Below are positions 37,401 to 50,658 of a stretch of 64,000 nt of DNA, in pieces; within the stretch, counting starts at the first letter, position 1; the number at the start of each line of letters is the position of its first letter. The notes below the pieces were generated by a model. The model had not been told where the DNA came from. It did no database searches and was given only the letters and a program-made list of their open reading frames with translations. The DNA is from Apostichopus japonicus. Its lineage: Eukaryota; Echinodermata; Holothuroidea; Aspidochirotida; Stichopodidae. The stretch lies in contig NC_092572.1 of the NCBI RefSeq assembly GCF_037975245.1, positions 32,523,989 to 32,587,988 on the forward strand, in the 5' to 3' direction. The position numbers and the translations under genes are program-made.

Positions 37401-38827
37401 TGACCTCAAAATGAAAGTATCTATTAAATACAGTTCCATTACGTTTATCAAATAGTATCACGGGTTTCACAAAGAAATGCTCACTGGCGTTATAATAGCG
37501 ACAGATGTTACTTTCAGATTTTGCATTTGGATAATTTACCTTAAGTTTATTTTTTTTTTAATCTGTTAAATTGTTGTTTGTTTAACTAATATGATTCTCA
37601 TTTATATTTTGATATCAGAAAGCTAGATATTTTTGTTATAGAAAATGATCGTCTGCGTTGAAATATAAACCCAGCGACGTCCTTAGTTGCAGGCAAACAT
37701 AAATCCTGAACCGTTGAAAAATTGTTTATCACACAGCGAGTATTAGTCGTAAGGCAAAGCAAATTTTCAGTACGTTTGAAAACTTCGTCAGCCCGTAATT
37801 GCAAGACTGGGTTTAAGGGACCAACTTTAGATGAAATTTATCCCCTTAAAATGTTTGCAAAATATCGTAAATGGTACCACAATCAGAAAATTTTGAAATC
37901 AACGAACCCACAAAATCAACACATTTGCTACAATTGTTGTTAGATCCGGGGATTCTACGACTGTACCAATGAGCTCGACTTATTAGTAGATGTACGTTTA
38001 CTAAGTTTTCTTGGTTGCTATATTACTTTGATTGTGTTAAAAGTCGACTTGTAAGTTGCTACCACAGCTATTCATATCACGTGGTTTTTAGTAAGACCAG
38101 AGGTCAGTTATGACTGCAGACTCCAGGCTACATAATAGTAAATCTCTTCGGTCGCTTTACTGATTTACACTTGCAACAAAATATACTTGATCATTATAAA
38201 GAGGGACCTAACATAAACATGTTACGAATTCAGTTCGTACAAGAGCATGTTATCGTTTATTCAGCCTTGTGTAATGTTACTACGAATACAGAGAGTTTGG
38301 AAGTGAATCATCTTGATATATAATTACTGGTCGACTTAAAATCATCTGCAAAGAAAATATTCAGATTAAAACGTTGGAAGTATTGAACTTTCCAGTCATT
38401 AGCAAATGCTTTAACTATCGCAAATGTTATTTTCGTTAAGTCTAGCCTTCCATATCATACCATACCTATTGTACATCATACTGCATACACAACTTTCTAA
38501 ATTCTTATCACTATACTGTTTGTTCAATTCCACGTCTTTGATTGTCTATTTTACAGGTAATATAATTTGGTAAACAGAATGTTAGCTACTCGTATGCTTG
38601 TTCAGAACTGACCTCAACATGGTCGGGATTGTCTGGTTTCTATATTTGAAACTAATAGTGATAATATTGGGATACCGGATGAATAAAGGTAATTAAATAT
38701 ACTCAGGAAACGGTGTGAACATCCTATGTAGTTGTTTCAAGTTACACGATGTAATGCACACAATGGCGTATTACTTGAGCCCATAGAAGATAATACACTA
38801 GATCAATCTATGTGTATTGACTTTCAA
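34481..38827. other. No gene seen over about 4.3 kb
   Basis: AT-rich. Poly-G runs at about 35445 and 35584 sit in two weakly similar stretches (35440-35620, 35700-35840), perhaps an old duplication. No exon or element ends recognised. Confidence 0.35.
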
Positions 38828-39019
<192 letters not shown>

Positions 39020-40104
39020 TGGAAACTTCTCGAAACAGGAAACTATCTGTCCAGGGGTTGTAATACTTTGATTCTACAGGAAGTAATGGAGACATGTAGT
39101 TTCATTCCATACTGTGTGTGTATGTGGATTACATTATAACACATCGTAACAGGGATAAGCATGATGAACCGTTCCGCCATTTTGTAATGTTAAATTTTAG
39201 AATCTGGAAAGTAAACGAAATAGTCCAGGAGAGAAAATCGTCGTAGAAGAAATATTTAATTGACAATCAAAGAGAAAAATCACATTTCCATCCAGTTTTT
39301 ATAAAATAAAAAAATCACAGTAATAGACTGCAGAGCGAGATGACGTTAGTTTCTACCTTAACGTAACAAGTAGGTTTGATTCGTATGCCCAGTCTATGCT
39401 GTACATTGCAAGAGGAGCTGTTTGATTTCAACTCAACCATAATGATGTCAAATGACCGTGACGTAGCAAGTTCCATAAAGTGAAATGAATACATGATATA
39501 GTTACATGTGTTTTATAACATTTATATCGTGATTCAAGTTGAAACTGATATGAAACTGTAAAATATTGTAAAGTAACTGTATGGTATGAATAACACTTAA
39601 TTTAATTCATTTGTTTAACCACAACTGCACGATTACAACATATATTACTTTATTAAGTTACACTTATACAAGAAAACTACTGCATGGAGCCTATTGTGCT
39701 TGTAATGTATTGCATTGTACATAAAACTCGTGACTATGTTACATTGTACTTTAATTAGAGAAGTAATACGAAGATGTTAATAAAGAGTTAAAAGATGCAG
39801 TAAACTAAAACACCTTAAGGAATTAAATGAAAAGTGAAATACTGAGAGCATACCATTGCACACAAGGCTTACTTAATGTACAGAACATTATCAGCATTAA
39901 TTATCATAATCAATCTTGTTAAATTATGTAAGCTCACGTGATCATATTGTCTTAAAAGCGAAGGCTTTACTTAGGACTATAATAACAACGTAGGGTAAAT
40001 GAAGCCGATAAAATATTAACAAGAGCCCAACGGTCACTATGGTTCCTTGGTAAGTGGAATATTAAAATGCTGTATGCCATCACTCATTATCATACTATTT
40101 ATGC

Positions 40105-40660
40105 CTACATGTACCAGCTACTAACCAACAACTGTATTCCAAGTTTGGATACAATCAGATATACTTAAAGGTTGTAGATTTATTGCAATAACAAATGTTG
40201 GACCTTCCAAAATATTGGGCCCAATAATAAAAGTTTGCCCTCAAATGATCCCAAAAATATTGCTCCCACAAATTCGGGTCCAAAGAACTTTGAAAATGAA
40301 AGTAAGGGCCTGCCGGCCCAAAAATAGGCCCTGAATAATTGGGTCCAGATCGCCTACATGTACCAGCTATTAACCAACAACTGTTTACCAAGTTTGGCTA
40401 CATCCCGAGTTACGGTTGCGGTGTTGTTGCAATGGAGAAAAATGTGTGCTCATATGGTCCCAAATTATTGGGCTCCAAAAATTCGGGCCCAGAGAAGTTG
40501 CCTAAAATGCATTTTAGTTGGAAATAAAATTTGGTTCCACCAGCTAAAAAATGGGTCCGGAACTTTTTGGAGCCCAGACATTAACCAGCAACTGTATACC
40601 AAGTTTGGCTGCAATCCGACTTCGGGTTGCGGAGTTATTGCAAAGTAAAACGTTTGTTGG
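40105..40660. repeat. Diverged tandem/inverted repeat, unit about 220-240 bp
   Basis: ACCAACAACTGTWTWCCAAG followed by TTTGG recurs at about 40120, 40372 and 40585, twice followed by a TTRCGGTTGCGG-type segment. Between the copies, GGGCCCAA/TTGGGCYC-rich stretches (40215-40350 and 40460-40580) are partly inverted relative to each other. A decayed element of unknown class. Confidence 0.6.
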
Positions 40661-42735
40661 TTTGACACCATAACCCTATTAATATAAGGTCAGCTCTATA
40701 AAATTGGGCACACCTTTTATCTACATAACAAGTATGACAAATACCCATCACTCCGTTGTTGAGTCACAGACGCACACATACACGCACACGCCATCACCAT
40801 CGCATATATTCTTTTTGCCTTCGATAAGGAATCAAAAGTTGGTATGCATTAACCTATGTGTATTTGCTATTAATGGATATTGTCATCATCACATACCCTA
40901 AACCAATGCTGTGATCCTTTCCAATCCAAAGTCAAACGAAGGAAGAAAAAACATAAGAAAAATGGAACATTTTGCTGTCAGTGTGCAACTATGACGTCAC
41001 ACCTGTTTGCTTCAAGTTCACTTTGGTACAAACTGTTACATTTTAAGCTATCGATATCTCCAAAACGCAATGTAGGAATTGGATTCAAATTTCACCAGGA
41101 TGCTTAGTATATAATTTTCTTTAATAAGTCAAAATATACATTTTCCTTTTCTCCTTTTAAGATTATCGACGTTACAGTCTCTTTTGCGTCAAAATATAAA
41201 GAACACTTCAACAGACAGTTTTCAAAATGTAGCAAACGTTTATAGTAAGCAATTGAAAAATAAGAATATGATATCCATTAAAAGCCCTAAAAATAACAAA
41301 AAATAACTCATTAATTTCTGTAGTAATGTTAAAAATCCTATATCGATGTTATGTTATCATACCTGGAGAGATTGAACTAATTGCGCATGATCAAAAGCAT
41401 CCCTAACTGCACTGTTACTAATGAAATGTTAGTGTTAACACTAAATAGAAACTTTACTATGTTTCTTTGTCGGTGAAATGTTTTTAGCGTTCATGTAATA
41501 TTCTTCGTACGCTGATGGGATCAGTTAATACATTAAATAAAATATGCCGTAAAATTGATAATAATAAACTAAATTTTTAAAATGATGATTTTGAAACGAA
41601 CAGATCATAAATGGAGAAAGCAATTATAAAGCGAAGCTTAAAATAATAATTAAAGAATAAAATGAAAAGTATTGACTGATACGTCAAATACTGAATATAC
41701 ATTTGTTATTTGAAATCATATAATATGACATAGCAATGACGTCATCTTATTGTCTTCATGTTAAGAACGATAATACACAGGAACAGAAAGAAATGAAGAA
41801 ATGCTGACTTAGAACTAACAGTAAAAGGAAGAACGAAGAAAAATTGAATCATGCTCTCCTAGTTACCGAGTGTATGTGAATACAATATGTGCATTACAAA
41901 CATGTTTGCTTAAGAAAATGTTAGAAATATTAACAAAATTATAGGCGTTTATGTATTGTTCTGAGTAGTAAAGTGTTAGTCGGGAAAGGGTGGGGGTGGT
42001 AAGGGAGGTAAAGAGATGTGGGTCTGGAATTTGGATGAATCGTATCATTATATACAATTGGACCAATGAAGGATGTTATACCCTGCACACGAGGAGTGTA
42101 TGGCGGCTGAGAGCAGGTCACCAGCAATACCTGACCAGGGACACACGAGTATAGGTGGAAAAGCATTTCTCTTCATTTACGCAAGTAACGACGACTCTGT
42201 TACATATTGGGGAAAAAATCAAATTATAAAAAAAATGCACATTTCCGTTTAATTCCCATTCCACAAATGAGCGTTCTGGTGGTTTTGCAAATAACTACTA
42301 TAAAATCTACTTGGTCACCAATGTGGTATAGAACGTCATATATCCCTTCCAAAACCCCCACCCGCCCCTCCAGATACACAAAAAGAGTAAAAAAAGATTG
42401 TGCTCTCTCAATACTTGACATCCAAGAGACCAAAGTCTCCTTTACTGATGACTTAGTGGGGTGATGACGTCAATAGAAGCTTGCTTGGCTCTTAGTAACT
42501 TGAATTTGGCTTGAAAAGCAAACGAATTTACGCCACAGTCCTGCTGATGATTGGTAACGCCAGATGAACATGCATTTTGCTTTGAGCTGTAATATAAAGA
42601 TAAAATGATATATATTAGTGAATATCGTTATCTTAATAAATGGATCGAGCAAAATACTCATTGCCAGAACAACGGAGAAGTAATACCTATACAAACCCGC
42701 TCCCAACCCTCCCCTGGAAAAAGCGCCAGCACTAC
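40661..42735. other. No gene seen
   Basis: AT-rich. A short CA-rich patch lies near 40770-40800. No exon, RNA gene or element end recognised. Confidence 0.35.
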
Positions 42736-42744
42736 CACGAACCA

Positions 42745-42855
42745 ACAAGTAATTAAATCAATCAGCTAAACAGAACACCGTGACACGTGATACAAGTAAT
42801 TAAACCAGCCACCTAAACAAAACACCGCGACACGTGATACAAGTGACTAAACCTG
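42745..42855. repeat. Short 48-bp tandem repeat with CACGTG
   Basis: GACACGTGATACAAGT occurs at about 42782 and 42830, followed by AATTAAACC or GACTAAACC, with a partial unit before. About two and a half copies. Confidence 0.65.
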
Positions 42856-44206
42856 TGTGATCAATGGTGGCGCCCTCTTCAATGCCTTTGTTGTCCCCGT
42901 ACGTAGGTCTACACATGAATTGCACATAAACATTCTTCTAAGCTTCAACGAAATAATTCATTCGCTCTGTAAGTATACTTTACTCTCCATATTACTGGTT
43001 TTATGCATAGGAAATTATTTGTTAAGACGACTTTGTAGAAAACGGAACTGGAACAAGATAATGCCGCTTTAACTTGTGTTTTACAACACGGTATATTGTG
43101 ACCTAACTGACCTCGACATCCTTGTTGTTTGTTAATTCATGAATCTGTATTTCATTCCTGATCACACTCCATTCAATTTATAAATTCCATTTCAAGCTTT
43201 AATTAGGTCACAGATGCCAAACAGCTGACGAACCATGACCTTGCTCATACTTATATTTCTCTTTTATACAGATTCTATTATGCTGTGTGTGTCGTCAATG
43301 GAGTGACGTCACCATATCACACATAGTCGTTTCCGTATTGAACTTTCATATGTTTACTGAAAGTTTTTGTCCCTGTTAGTATTAAAGGAAGGCTCACGTT
43401 AATCTCTCATTTTATCCGTTAAACTCAATAATATAATGAGGAAGGGTGGAATTATACTAGTCGTTATAATAACCGTTTTAGTGACACACACACGTTAGCA
43501 GATAAATAAATGTATCTGTCTGACGTTATGGCCTTCTTACGCCTAAGCAGCGGAAATAAAGGTTATGTACCAAACATTATTACAATAATGAGCAGATACT
43601 TATGTTTCTGTTAATGGAAGGAACTTACCACTCATTTTTATACATTAATCAGGGATCAGCTTTGTTAATAAAAAATATAATAAAATCAACTATAATTGAA
43701 GCAGTTGATATAAGTGGTCAGCTTATATCAGAAAATCACCGATATATAGGGGGAGGGCAGTGGTGAATGACGGAGAACTTTTTAACATGTTCCTGTTTTT
43801 AAGAATAAACAACATATATATAATATTTTACAATTAAAAGTAGCAGACATAATGTAATTTAACAAATAAAATTTGAAATACTAAGGTACACGCAAAAAAA
43901 TGGAGTGTTGAATTTGAACACTTTCCAGGTGTAACCGTTCACCCTACACCTGAAGGGTTACTCTGACCCTGAGTAGGGTTACATAATTCATGTAGCGTGT
44001 ATTTTTTACACCTGCAGAAAGTGTACTTTCAGTTCGAGCATTCCGATTGGTCGAACCTCCCATCAGCTGGATTCTTAGTGCAAGTTAAGTGTTTAAACCA
44101 CTGACAACATTTATCGTTACTAAATGTACTATAGTAACCACGGCCATATATACGTGCAAGCCACATAAAGTTACGTATTCAGTGTGGGGTAACGAGCTAC
44201 AATGGC

Positions 44207-44264
44207 ATGGAAAATGACGTTATAGGAGACTGGGGCCTGGAAGAATTGATTGAAAAATTCGGAG
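44207..44264 (+). CDS. First exon of a SAM-domain (SAMD3-like) protein, within the TIR element
   Basis: The ATG at 44207 opens 19 codons containing DWGLEELIEKF, the start of a sterile alpha motif domain (conserved Trp and Leu pattern). It ends at a GTATGT donor (intron from 44265), leaving one base of a split codon. SAM domains mediate protein-protein or RNA contacts. In fish and marine invertebrates, long multicopy proteins annotated as SAMD3-like begin this way and end with a conserved C-terminal region like that at 45217. The phase of this donor matches the acceptor at 45216, so the two remaining exons could be spliced in frame, but the rest of the SAM domain is missing. Too short to be sure on its own; the match to the downstream exon makes it convincing. 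Confidence 0.62.
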
Positions 44265-45216
44265 GTATGTTTTGATATTACGTAAGTGAACGTGAAAAGA
44301 ACGAGATATGCTTAGAGACCCACGACTAAGTTGGGTAGACGAATGCATTTGAGTCGCTTGCGTTACGTTGACCTAACGTTAAAGTCATACGATAAGTTAA
44401 TATAATAGGCTAGGTGCTGTTTGTCATAGTCAACTCATAATTGTCAACGAATCTGTGTTACCTACATACAAGTAAAATTAAACGGAATTGCCTACGGACG
44501 GACGGAGGACTTTTGTCTAGGCCTTTTATGTAACCTAGTGCATTCTATTCCTTTTGGGCGTTAACCGTAACTTCGTATACCCTGCGAGTCACTTTTTTAG
44601 GTAGTAGTAGTAGTACTAGTAGGATATACTTAGGCTATTTCAAGGCAATGCATTTTTAATAGCATCGGGCATGGGCCTATAGTTACGCTGGTACTATGCT
44701 TACTAAGGGATAAACATATACTCATGTTATGCAATATATAATTACCACTAATTGCCATTTTAGCTTGTAAGTTGTAGCAAGTAGGCCGAAGTTGATGTGG
44801 ATCGGTGATACTTTTAGACCTAGGCCCAACTATAATTTAGCGATATTATGGAAGTGATCTAGCTGTTATAGTTCATAGCCATCTACACAATTGCATGCAA
44901 TGGGAGTGAGCATTGTTTCAAGCATTGTTAACATGATGCATTGGTTGTAAAAGTTGCCTACATTGTCTGATGAAAGTTTAATGCAAGTTCCTGTTTTGAC
45001 AAGGAATCACTATAGGCCATCTGGCTTTCTAGTTTCAAACGTGCTTGAAGAAGACAACCACAACTGATTAAATTGTGTGCATTTTCTTTAGGAATGTCAA
45101 TGTTTTGTGAGGGGTACATCATGTACCGTACATGTAAATAACTGCTTATGCTCCAAGAGTGTTTTAACACAACTTCATTATGATGGGAGTTTTCTTTTCT
45201 TTTCTTTGTTACTTAG

Positions 45217-45540
45217 GTAGCATCAACTTGGAATTCTATTTGCAAAAGATTTCAGAAAGACCTCAGCAATATGTGTTACTTCTTGGAGGAAGCAAAATAC
45301 ATCCTCAGCAGTCATTTGTGATCATCGAGAGACATGCCCTACCCGAGAGGACATTTATGAAGCCATTGATGTTGCTTCAAATCATTCTACGGTGTTAAAT
45401 CTGAATTATACCAAATTGCAAGTTTCGGTGCCTGGGAATTTTTCCAAAAAGTTGTCAACCAGTTGCCTGGTGGTGTGAAGTGCAACCAGATTCGAGATTT
45501 TTATGCTTACCGTGCCAACAAAAAAGTAACTGCAGTTTAG
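45217..45540 (+). pseudogene. Decayed last exon of the SAMD3-like protein in the TIR element
   Basis: A long pyrimidine tract and TTACTTAG precede 45217. The frame reads SINLEFYLQKISERPQQYVL, then FVIIERHALPERT. It shifts after about 45346 to DIYEAIDVASNHSTVLNLNY and again after about 45410 to AWEFFQKVVNQLPG, then IRDFYAYRANKK, ending at TAG near 45540. The order (PxxYVLLLG, FVIIE, EAIDVA, VLNLNY, WEFFQK) matches the C-terminal region of SAMD3-like multicopy proteins as I know them; their function is not established. Two frameshifts make this copy non-functional. Confidence 0.62.
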
Positions 45541-46030
45541 CAGTTGTCATAGACAGCACTCCACGTTTCCTCATCTCACGGATCAGAATGTATGTAAAGT
45601 TGTTGCTTATTTGGAATTGTCTTTGGGAAGAGTTGTTTCTTTATGTTTAATTTGGAATACCAAAGGTACGAGCCAACAACAAAGACAAAGTAACTGCAGT
45701 GTAGCAGTCATCAGAGACAGCAATCTACGTTTTCTCATCCCACGGATCAGTATATATCTAAAGTTGTTGCCTATTTGAAATTGACTTTGGGAAGAGTTGT
45801 TTCTTTGTGTTTAATTTGGAATACCAAAGGTACGAGCCAACAACGACAAAGTAACTGCAGTGTAGCAGTCATCAAAGACAGCAATCTACGTTTTCTCATC
45901 CCACGGATCAGCATATATCTAAAGTTGTTGCATATTTGAAATTGACTTTGGGAAGAATTGTTTCTTTGTGTTTAATCTGGAATACCAAAAGGCATGCGCA
46001 AACCATAAAGACCAAGTAACTGAACTGTAG
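45525..46030. repeat. Tandem repeat, period about 161-165 bp, at the 3' end of the SAM gene remnant
   Basis: GTAACTGCAGTGTAGCAGTC and the following CAATCTACGTTTTCTCATCC and TTGTTTCTTTGTGTTTAAT segments recur at 45526, 45690, 45851 and a partial copy at 46016. The first unit includes the last codons and stop of the gene remnant, so the array arose by duplication of the gene's 3' end. Confidence 0.8.
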
Positions 46031-46873
46031 CAATTGAAAATGTTGGCACTTTTAAGTTGACTTCATTCCACAAGACAGTACTTTTATAGCCTAAATTGTT
46101 TATTTTACATTTAATGGGATATAATATATTGACCTCTGGAATAGGAAGGTAGCAGGGTGTTTAATTGCTGAAAATCGCACATTCTGAATTGTTTGTGTTG
46201 TCATTGCTTTTTGCTCTCTCTTAAATGTACCTCTCTGCTGTGAGCGATTCAAACATGCATCCATATATTGTTTACCTAATTACTAGGTAATAATTAACCT
46301 AAAACCTGTATAAAATATTTACTAAATGGGTGCTATGTAAACTTCTCTGGCAAAATTTTACATATACAGTATTGTATTTGCGTTACATAATAAACATGTA
46401 AAACTGTACAAACCAACAGTTAAGTCATATTTACTTAAATGTTTTAGTGTTCTTATTTCACATGAAAATTAAGTATAATTTTACTTAACCTGTGTATCAC
46501 GTTTTTTTAGTGTAAGTGTTATATTTATGGGATTTGGGGTTTGCAATTTCACCTGAAAGTGTCAATTGGACATCAGTAAGGTGTTGGCTATATTCAACAC
46601 GCAAAAAGTGTAAGAATAGCCAGACATGTGGTGTTACTACAGCGCTCCCATCAACTGAGTAATAAACACCTTTGAAGAGCTAAATTTAGGGGACTGGGTG
46701 TGACAATGACACCTGCAAGTGTTGATAAATTCAACACCAGCGAGGTGTTAGATTTTCAACACTCGGAAAGTGTAAAATTAGCAAGGAGGGTGTTGTCCCT
46801 GTACGAGCTAGGCTGAAGTGTTTGATATGACACTTATCGATTACTTTTCAACACTTCATTTTTTTTGAGTGTA

Positions 46874-49000
46874 GAGAGTATTCAGCTGTATTGACTTACA
46901 GTTACTTGCGCCTTGGTACGATTCCATGGTAAGGGTCATGGAAGCCCTAAACAGAAGGGAAAGTAAAATTAATGAATATGTATAAGATAATACAGAAACA
47001 AAGTCCATGCAGTATATTTAAGTGTTGTAAATATTCATCATATGCAGTCATATAAGAAGTGTTATCTCAGATAAATCGATTCATGCATCTTTGCATGTTT
47101 TAAAATATTTTGACAATTTTTGTCCTGTTTGTTATGATAATTTCAGTTCTTATTTTACGGATTTCTAACGAGTACGTCCTGCGAATATTTTAGTACTGAA
47201 CATGATATACACATGAAGCCTAAATCCTCGAAACCAAGGTCACTAATGCTGTGGTCGCTTTGGTTCAATGTTTGAAAGGACTGATTTGTAAATGATTGAA
47301 TTCTATAGAAAAGTCTGACTGTTTGCTTGAAATATTTAAAATAAGTATATAAGTAACAAAATTGAAAAGTTTATGCCAACAATTATTGACACAGGATCTA
47401 ATCCTCTTTTAATCTGTAAAAGTGATTGCTGTGTAAAACAGTATTACTGTACAAGAATCAGTTCACTTATCTCCACACCCCATCATCTTCCCTGCCGGTA
47501 ACCATCAAATGACCTATCCAGGGAATTTCCCTTGATATCACGATGACTCAATCAATACAACCCAATGTACTATCACACTTTGGTGCGATGCAAGGAAATG
47601 TTCTGTCCTGTTTTTAAGCTGATCCCGTCAACCCGAGTAACCATTTTCAATTGAGCTGCAGGGTTTAACATTCTCATCAATTATGAAAGTTCAAATAATA
47701 ATTTAATCGTTACAGAACCCTATCCAGGTCAGTGTAGGAGCCAAATCGAATTGGACATTGACTCATGTGATTATGCAATACAAAGGTCAGAGTTCAAGAG
47801 CTGGTGAAGGGTCAGCTTTCAGCTCACAACATATTATCTAAAAAAATAAAAATAAGAAGCGACATGGAACCTCCTTAGTTGGTGTTATATGTGTTATCTA
47901 TTTGTACATGTGTGTAGGCAACGACATGTTAATGATTAATGTTTCACTGAATATTCCAAAATAAAATTTCTTGTTGAGGTGAAAAGATGATGTGTTATTG
48001 TCATTCATTGTTAGCTCATTTTGACTAACATTAGAAAAGTTTGGTAAAATATTCAGAAATTGGTTTTCATATTGAAGGAAAAAAAGACTAAAACCCACCA
48101 TAAAAAAATAACTGTAACAGGTTGTGCCCATAAATAATCACTACTTGAGTTAAGAACCAGCGTAAACCTGCTCGAAATCTGACTTGAGGCTTTAAAGTGA
48201 CACACAGGGGAACTTACTTAACACACTGCTGTGAGAAGATTAGCTCCTCCTTAACCATCTCCAACCCCTCCTATATTATCAAAGACTACCGGAGAAGAGA
48301 TGCATGGGCGAATTGAGTACAGACTTTTAGAGTTAACCCTTTGTTATTAGAGAAAGTTGTTACACAACGGTAACACTGTTGAATCGTCATCTGACATTTA
48401 ATGATGTTAATGTATTATTTCTTTGACGTAACAATACAAGTGACTTTCAATATGTTTTTTATATCTTTTCACAGTCAATAACCTGTAAAAAATTGTTTCG
48501 CAAAGAAATAAATAAACAAGGATTTACTATAAAAAAAAAGCTTCTTTGATACGTTTTGAACTATAGTAACAGTTGAGCGTCTGCCGGGGTGGGGGGAAGG
48601 GGTTAACCGTTGAAATTTTAAAAGTTATTCCAATATTGCGTGAGGCTTGTAACGCTCCATAACATCTGATTAAACCTTATAGTACTTAAAAGTCTATCCG
48701 TTTCTTTGTTTATCATTTCTTTGACTGTGTGTGCGTAAGGAAGATTATTAAAAGGATTGTCTGGTGGCCCAAAGAAGTTACCTTAAAAAATGAGAAATAA
48801 TTTTCTAAATATGTTGTCAAAGTATGAGAACGCTAATGTTGCGTTTGACAGAGAAACGGTTTTTTAATCGTTAAGGATAGACATTTCAAATATGATTTGA
48901 ACAGTACAGAACGTGGCGTCAGCTATGCTAATGCAGATTGCGACATAACCCAACCTCCGTACAGTACCTATGCGGTAATCACAACAAAAACCGCGTTTGT
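46874..49000. other. No gene seen
   Basis: AT-rich sequence with short frames only. Confidence 0.35.
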
Positions 49001-49005
49001 ATACA

Positions 49006-49530
49006 GATAAATTTCTTCCTTAATTTCCGGTGAAATTTCTTAGAAATTAGATATGTTTTCAAAAATTCCTTAAGCCGCCATGTAGTCGATCGGTGGTTTC
49101 GTGGTCTTTGTGTAACACAAGGTAAATTTTAACATCAGACTCTTCATTGTTTAGGCTATACATCGCGCTATCCAGCTCCAACGCGAAGATTGTTCGCATG
49201 TAGGCTATATATACTCTAACGTTGACAATCGGACAGTTCTGCGAAGCCTAAGCTTCTCAGTGCTACATTCTGCTCTGACAACGATTCCGATAAATTTCTT
49301 CCATAATTTCCGGTGAAATTTCTTATAAATTAGATATGATTTAAAAAACTCCTTAAGCCGCCATATATGTAGAAGATCAGTGGTTTCGTGGTTTTTGTGT
49401 AACACAAGATAAGTTTTAACAGCAGACTCTTCGATGTTTATACATCGCGCTATCCAGCTCCTGCGCGAAGAATGTTCGCATGTGTAGGCTACTCTAACGT
49501 TTACAATCGGACAGTTCTGCGATTCCGCCA
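49006..49530. repeat. Two-copy direct duplication, period 283 bp
   Basis: Each unit (49006-49243, 49289-49522) runs from GATAAATTTCTTCCWTAATT through CCTTAAGCCGCCATRTA, TGGTTTCGTGGT, TACATCGCGCTATCCAGCTC and GACAATCGGACAGTTCTGCG or its variant. Identity is high with small indels, so it is relatively recent. No gene recognised. Confidence 0.8.
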
Positions 49531-50658
49531 AGTTTCATCTTTCGGTGTTACGAAAACTTTTTAAGTTTCCTTTTACTGTTAATTTGATCCGTGAATTTTA
49601 TTTCAGCGATTTCAAAGAGCAGTTTATTAACTGTGGTTTGAGTGTGAGTGTACTATGTGCAACGCTATACAAGGACACCAACTGGGCATCGTAGGATATA
49701 TGTTCGCGAGTATGTACGTTGTATTAGGCAATCCAATGTGCTTATACGTGAGAGTTTATTTGCTGCGGAAATGGGAGTGCTAACTTCAATTCACCTGTTT
49801 TGCCTATTTGCAAGCACTACGTCAATCACCATATTGAAGCGTTCGAACAAACGGTACTTTTGGTGAGAAACTGGTGAATTTGAAAACCAGATTTCTACAA
49901 GAAGAGAACGTCGAATAGGGACAATTTTTACATGGTTAGAAAGAGAAAAATAATAACTACAAGGACAATGTATCAAAATCTTCCACCAGACAATTCCTTT
50001 AAGGTCACAGCTAAACTTGACATTGAGAACAGTGCTATTATCATTACGAGATATAAACTTGTAACTGGCCTATCTAAATTCCCTGTTCGTTACACGTCAA
50101 TTATAAGTTTTTACTCCCTGATGACAAACAAAGTGTAATACTCTTTTGTCTTATTTCTTTGTTCCACAGTAATTAACTCCTACTTGCCTGATACTAAATA
50201 ACCGTTACTAACTAACAGGAACATGAATCTATGTCTCTCTTACCTCTTCTCCTGGTAGATTACCCCATCTGTCACAGGCCTGCAAGGAAGGGAAGGTTAT
50301 TATCATGAGATGTTTAAATGTGTTTCAGGAAAATAAAATAAGGCGAAGTAAAAAATGTATAAGTTAGAATGATATATCTTCACAAATATCACAGTTAACT
50401 ATTCCTGGCAGGTAAATCATATCTGTATTGAACACACTAAAGTCAATATAGGAGACAGACTCGTCACTGTAAGATGCACGGACTAAATAACAAGAATATA
50501 AACATCATTTAAATAGGGAAGGCAATGATAGCTTTAAACCCGTCATCAATCACTGAATGACGTCATCGAAAACTGAGTGACGTCACAATGACCAACTTCT
50601 CACTGAGATAATCAGATGGTTGCCCTGAACGACAGAGAAGATGACTAGAAGGGAAAGA
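49531..50658. other. No recognised gene
   Basis: A modest open frame at 49648-49866 and another frame over it (ICKHYVNHHIEAF) look protein-like in composition. I do not recognise either, and no splice structure supports them. Confidence 0.3.

Larger units (their letters stand above)
43887..46873 (+). mobile_element. 3-kb TIR element flanked by TA, carrying a SAM-domain gene remnant
   Basis: The left end CACGCAAAAAAATGGAGTGT (43889) pairs with the right end, whose reverse complement from 46871 is CACTCAAAAAAAATGAAGTG followed by TTGAA. The TIR is about 24 bp with two substitutions and one indel. TA lies on both sides (43887-43888, 46872-46873). Subterminal regions are crowded with AGTGT/ACACT and GGTGTT/AACACC motifs (43905-44040, 46550-46860), as in elements whose transposase binds repeated subterminal sites. 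Inside are a SAM-domain first exon (44207-44264), a decayed last exon (45217-45540) and a 3' tandem repeat (45525-46030). The superfamily is undecided: TA fits Tc1/mariner or ISL2EU target use, while CACT ends recall CMC elements, which make 3- or 4-bp duplications. Confidence 0.75.
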
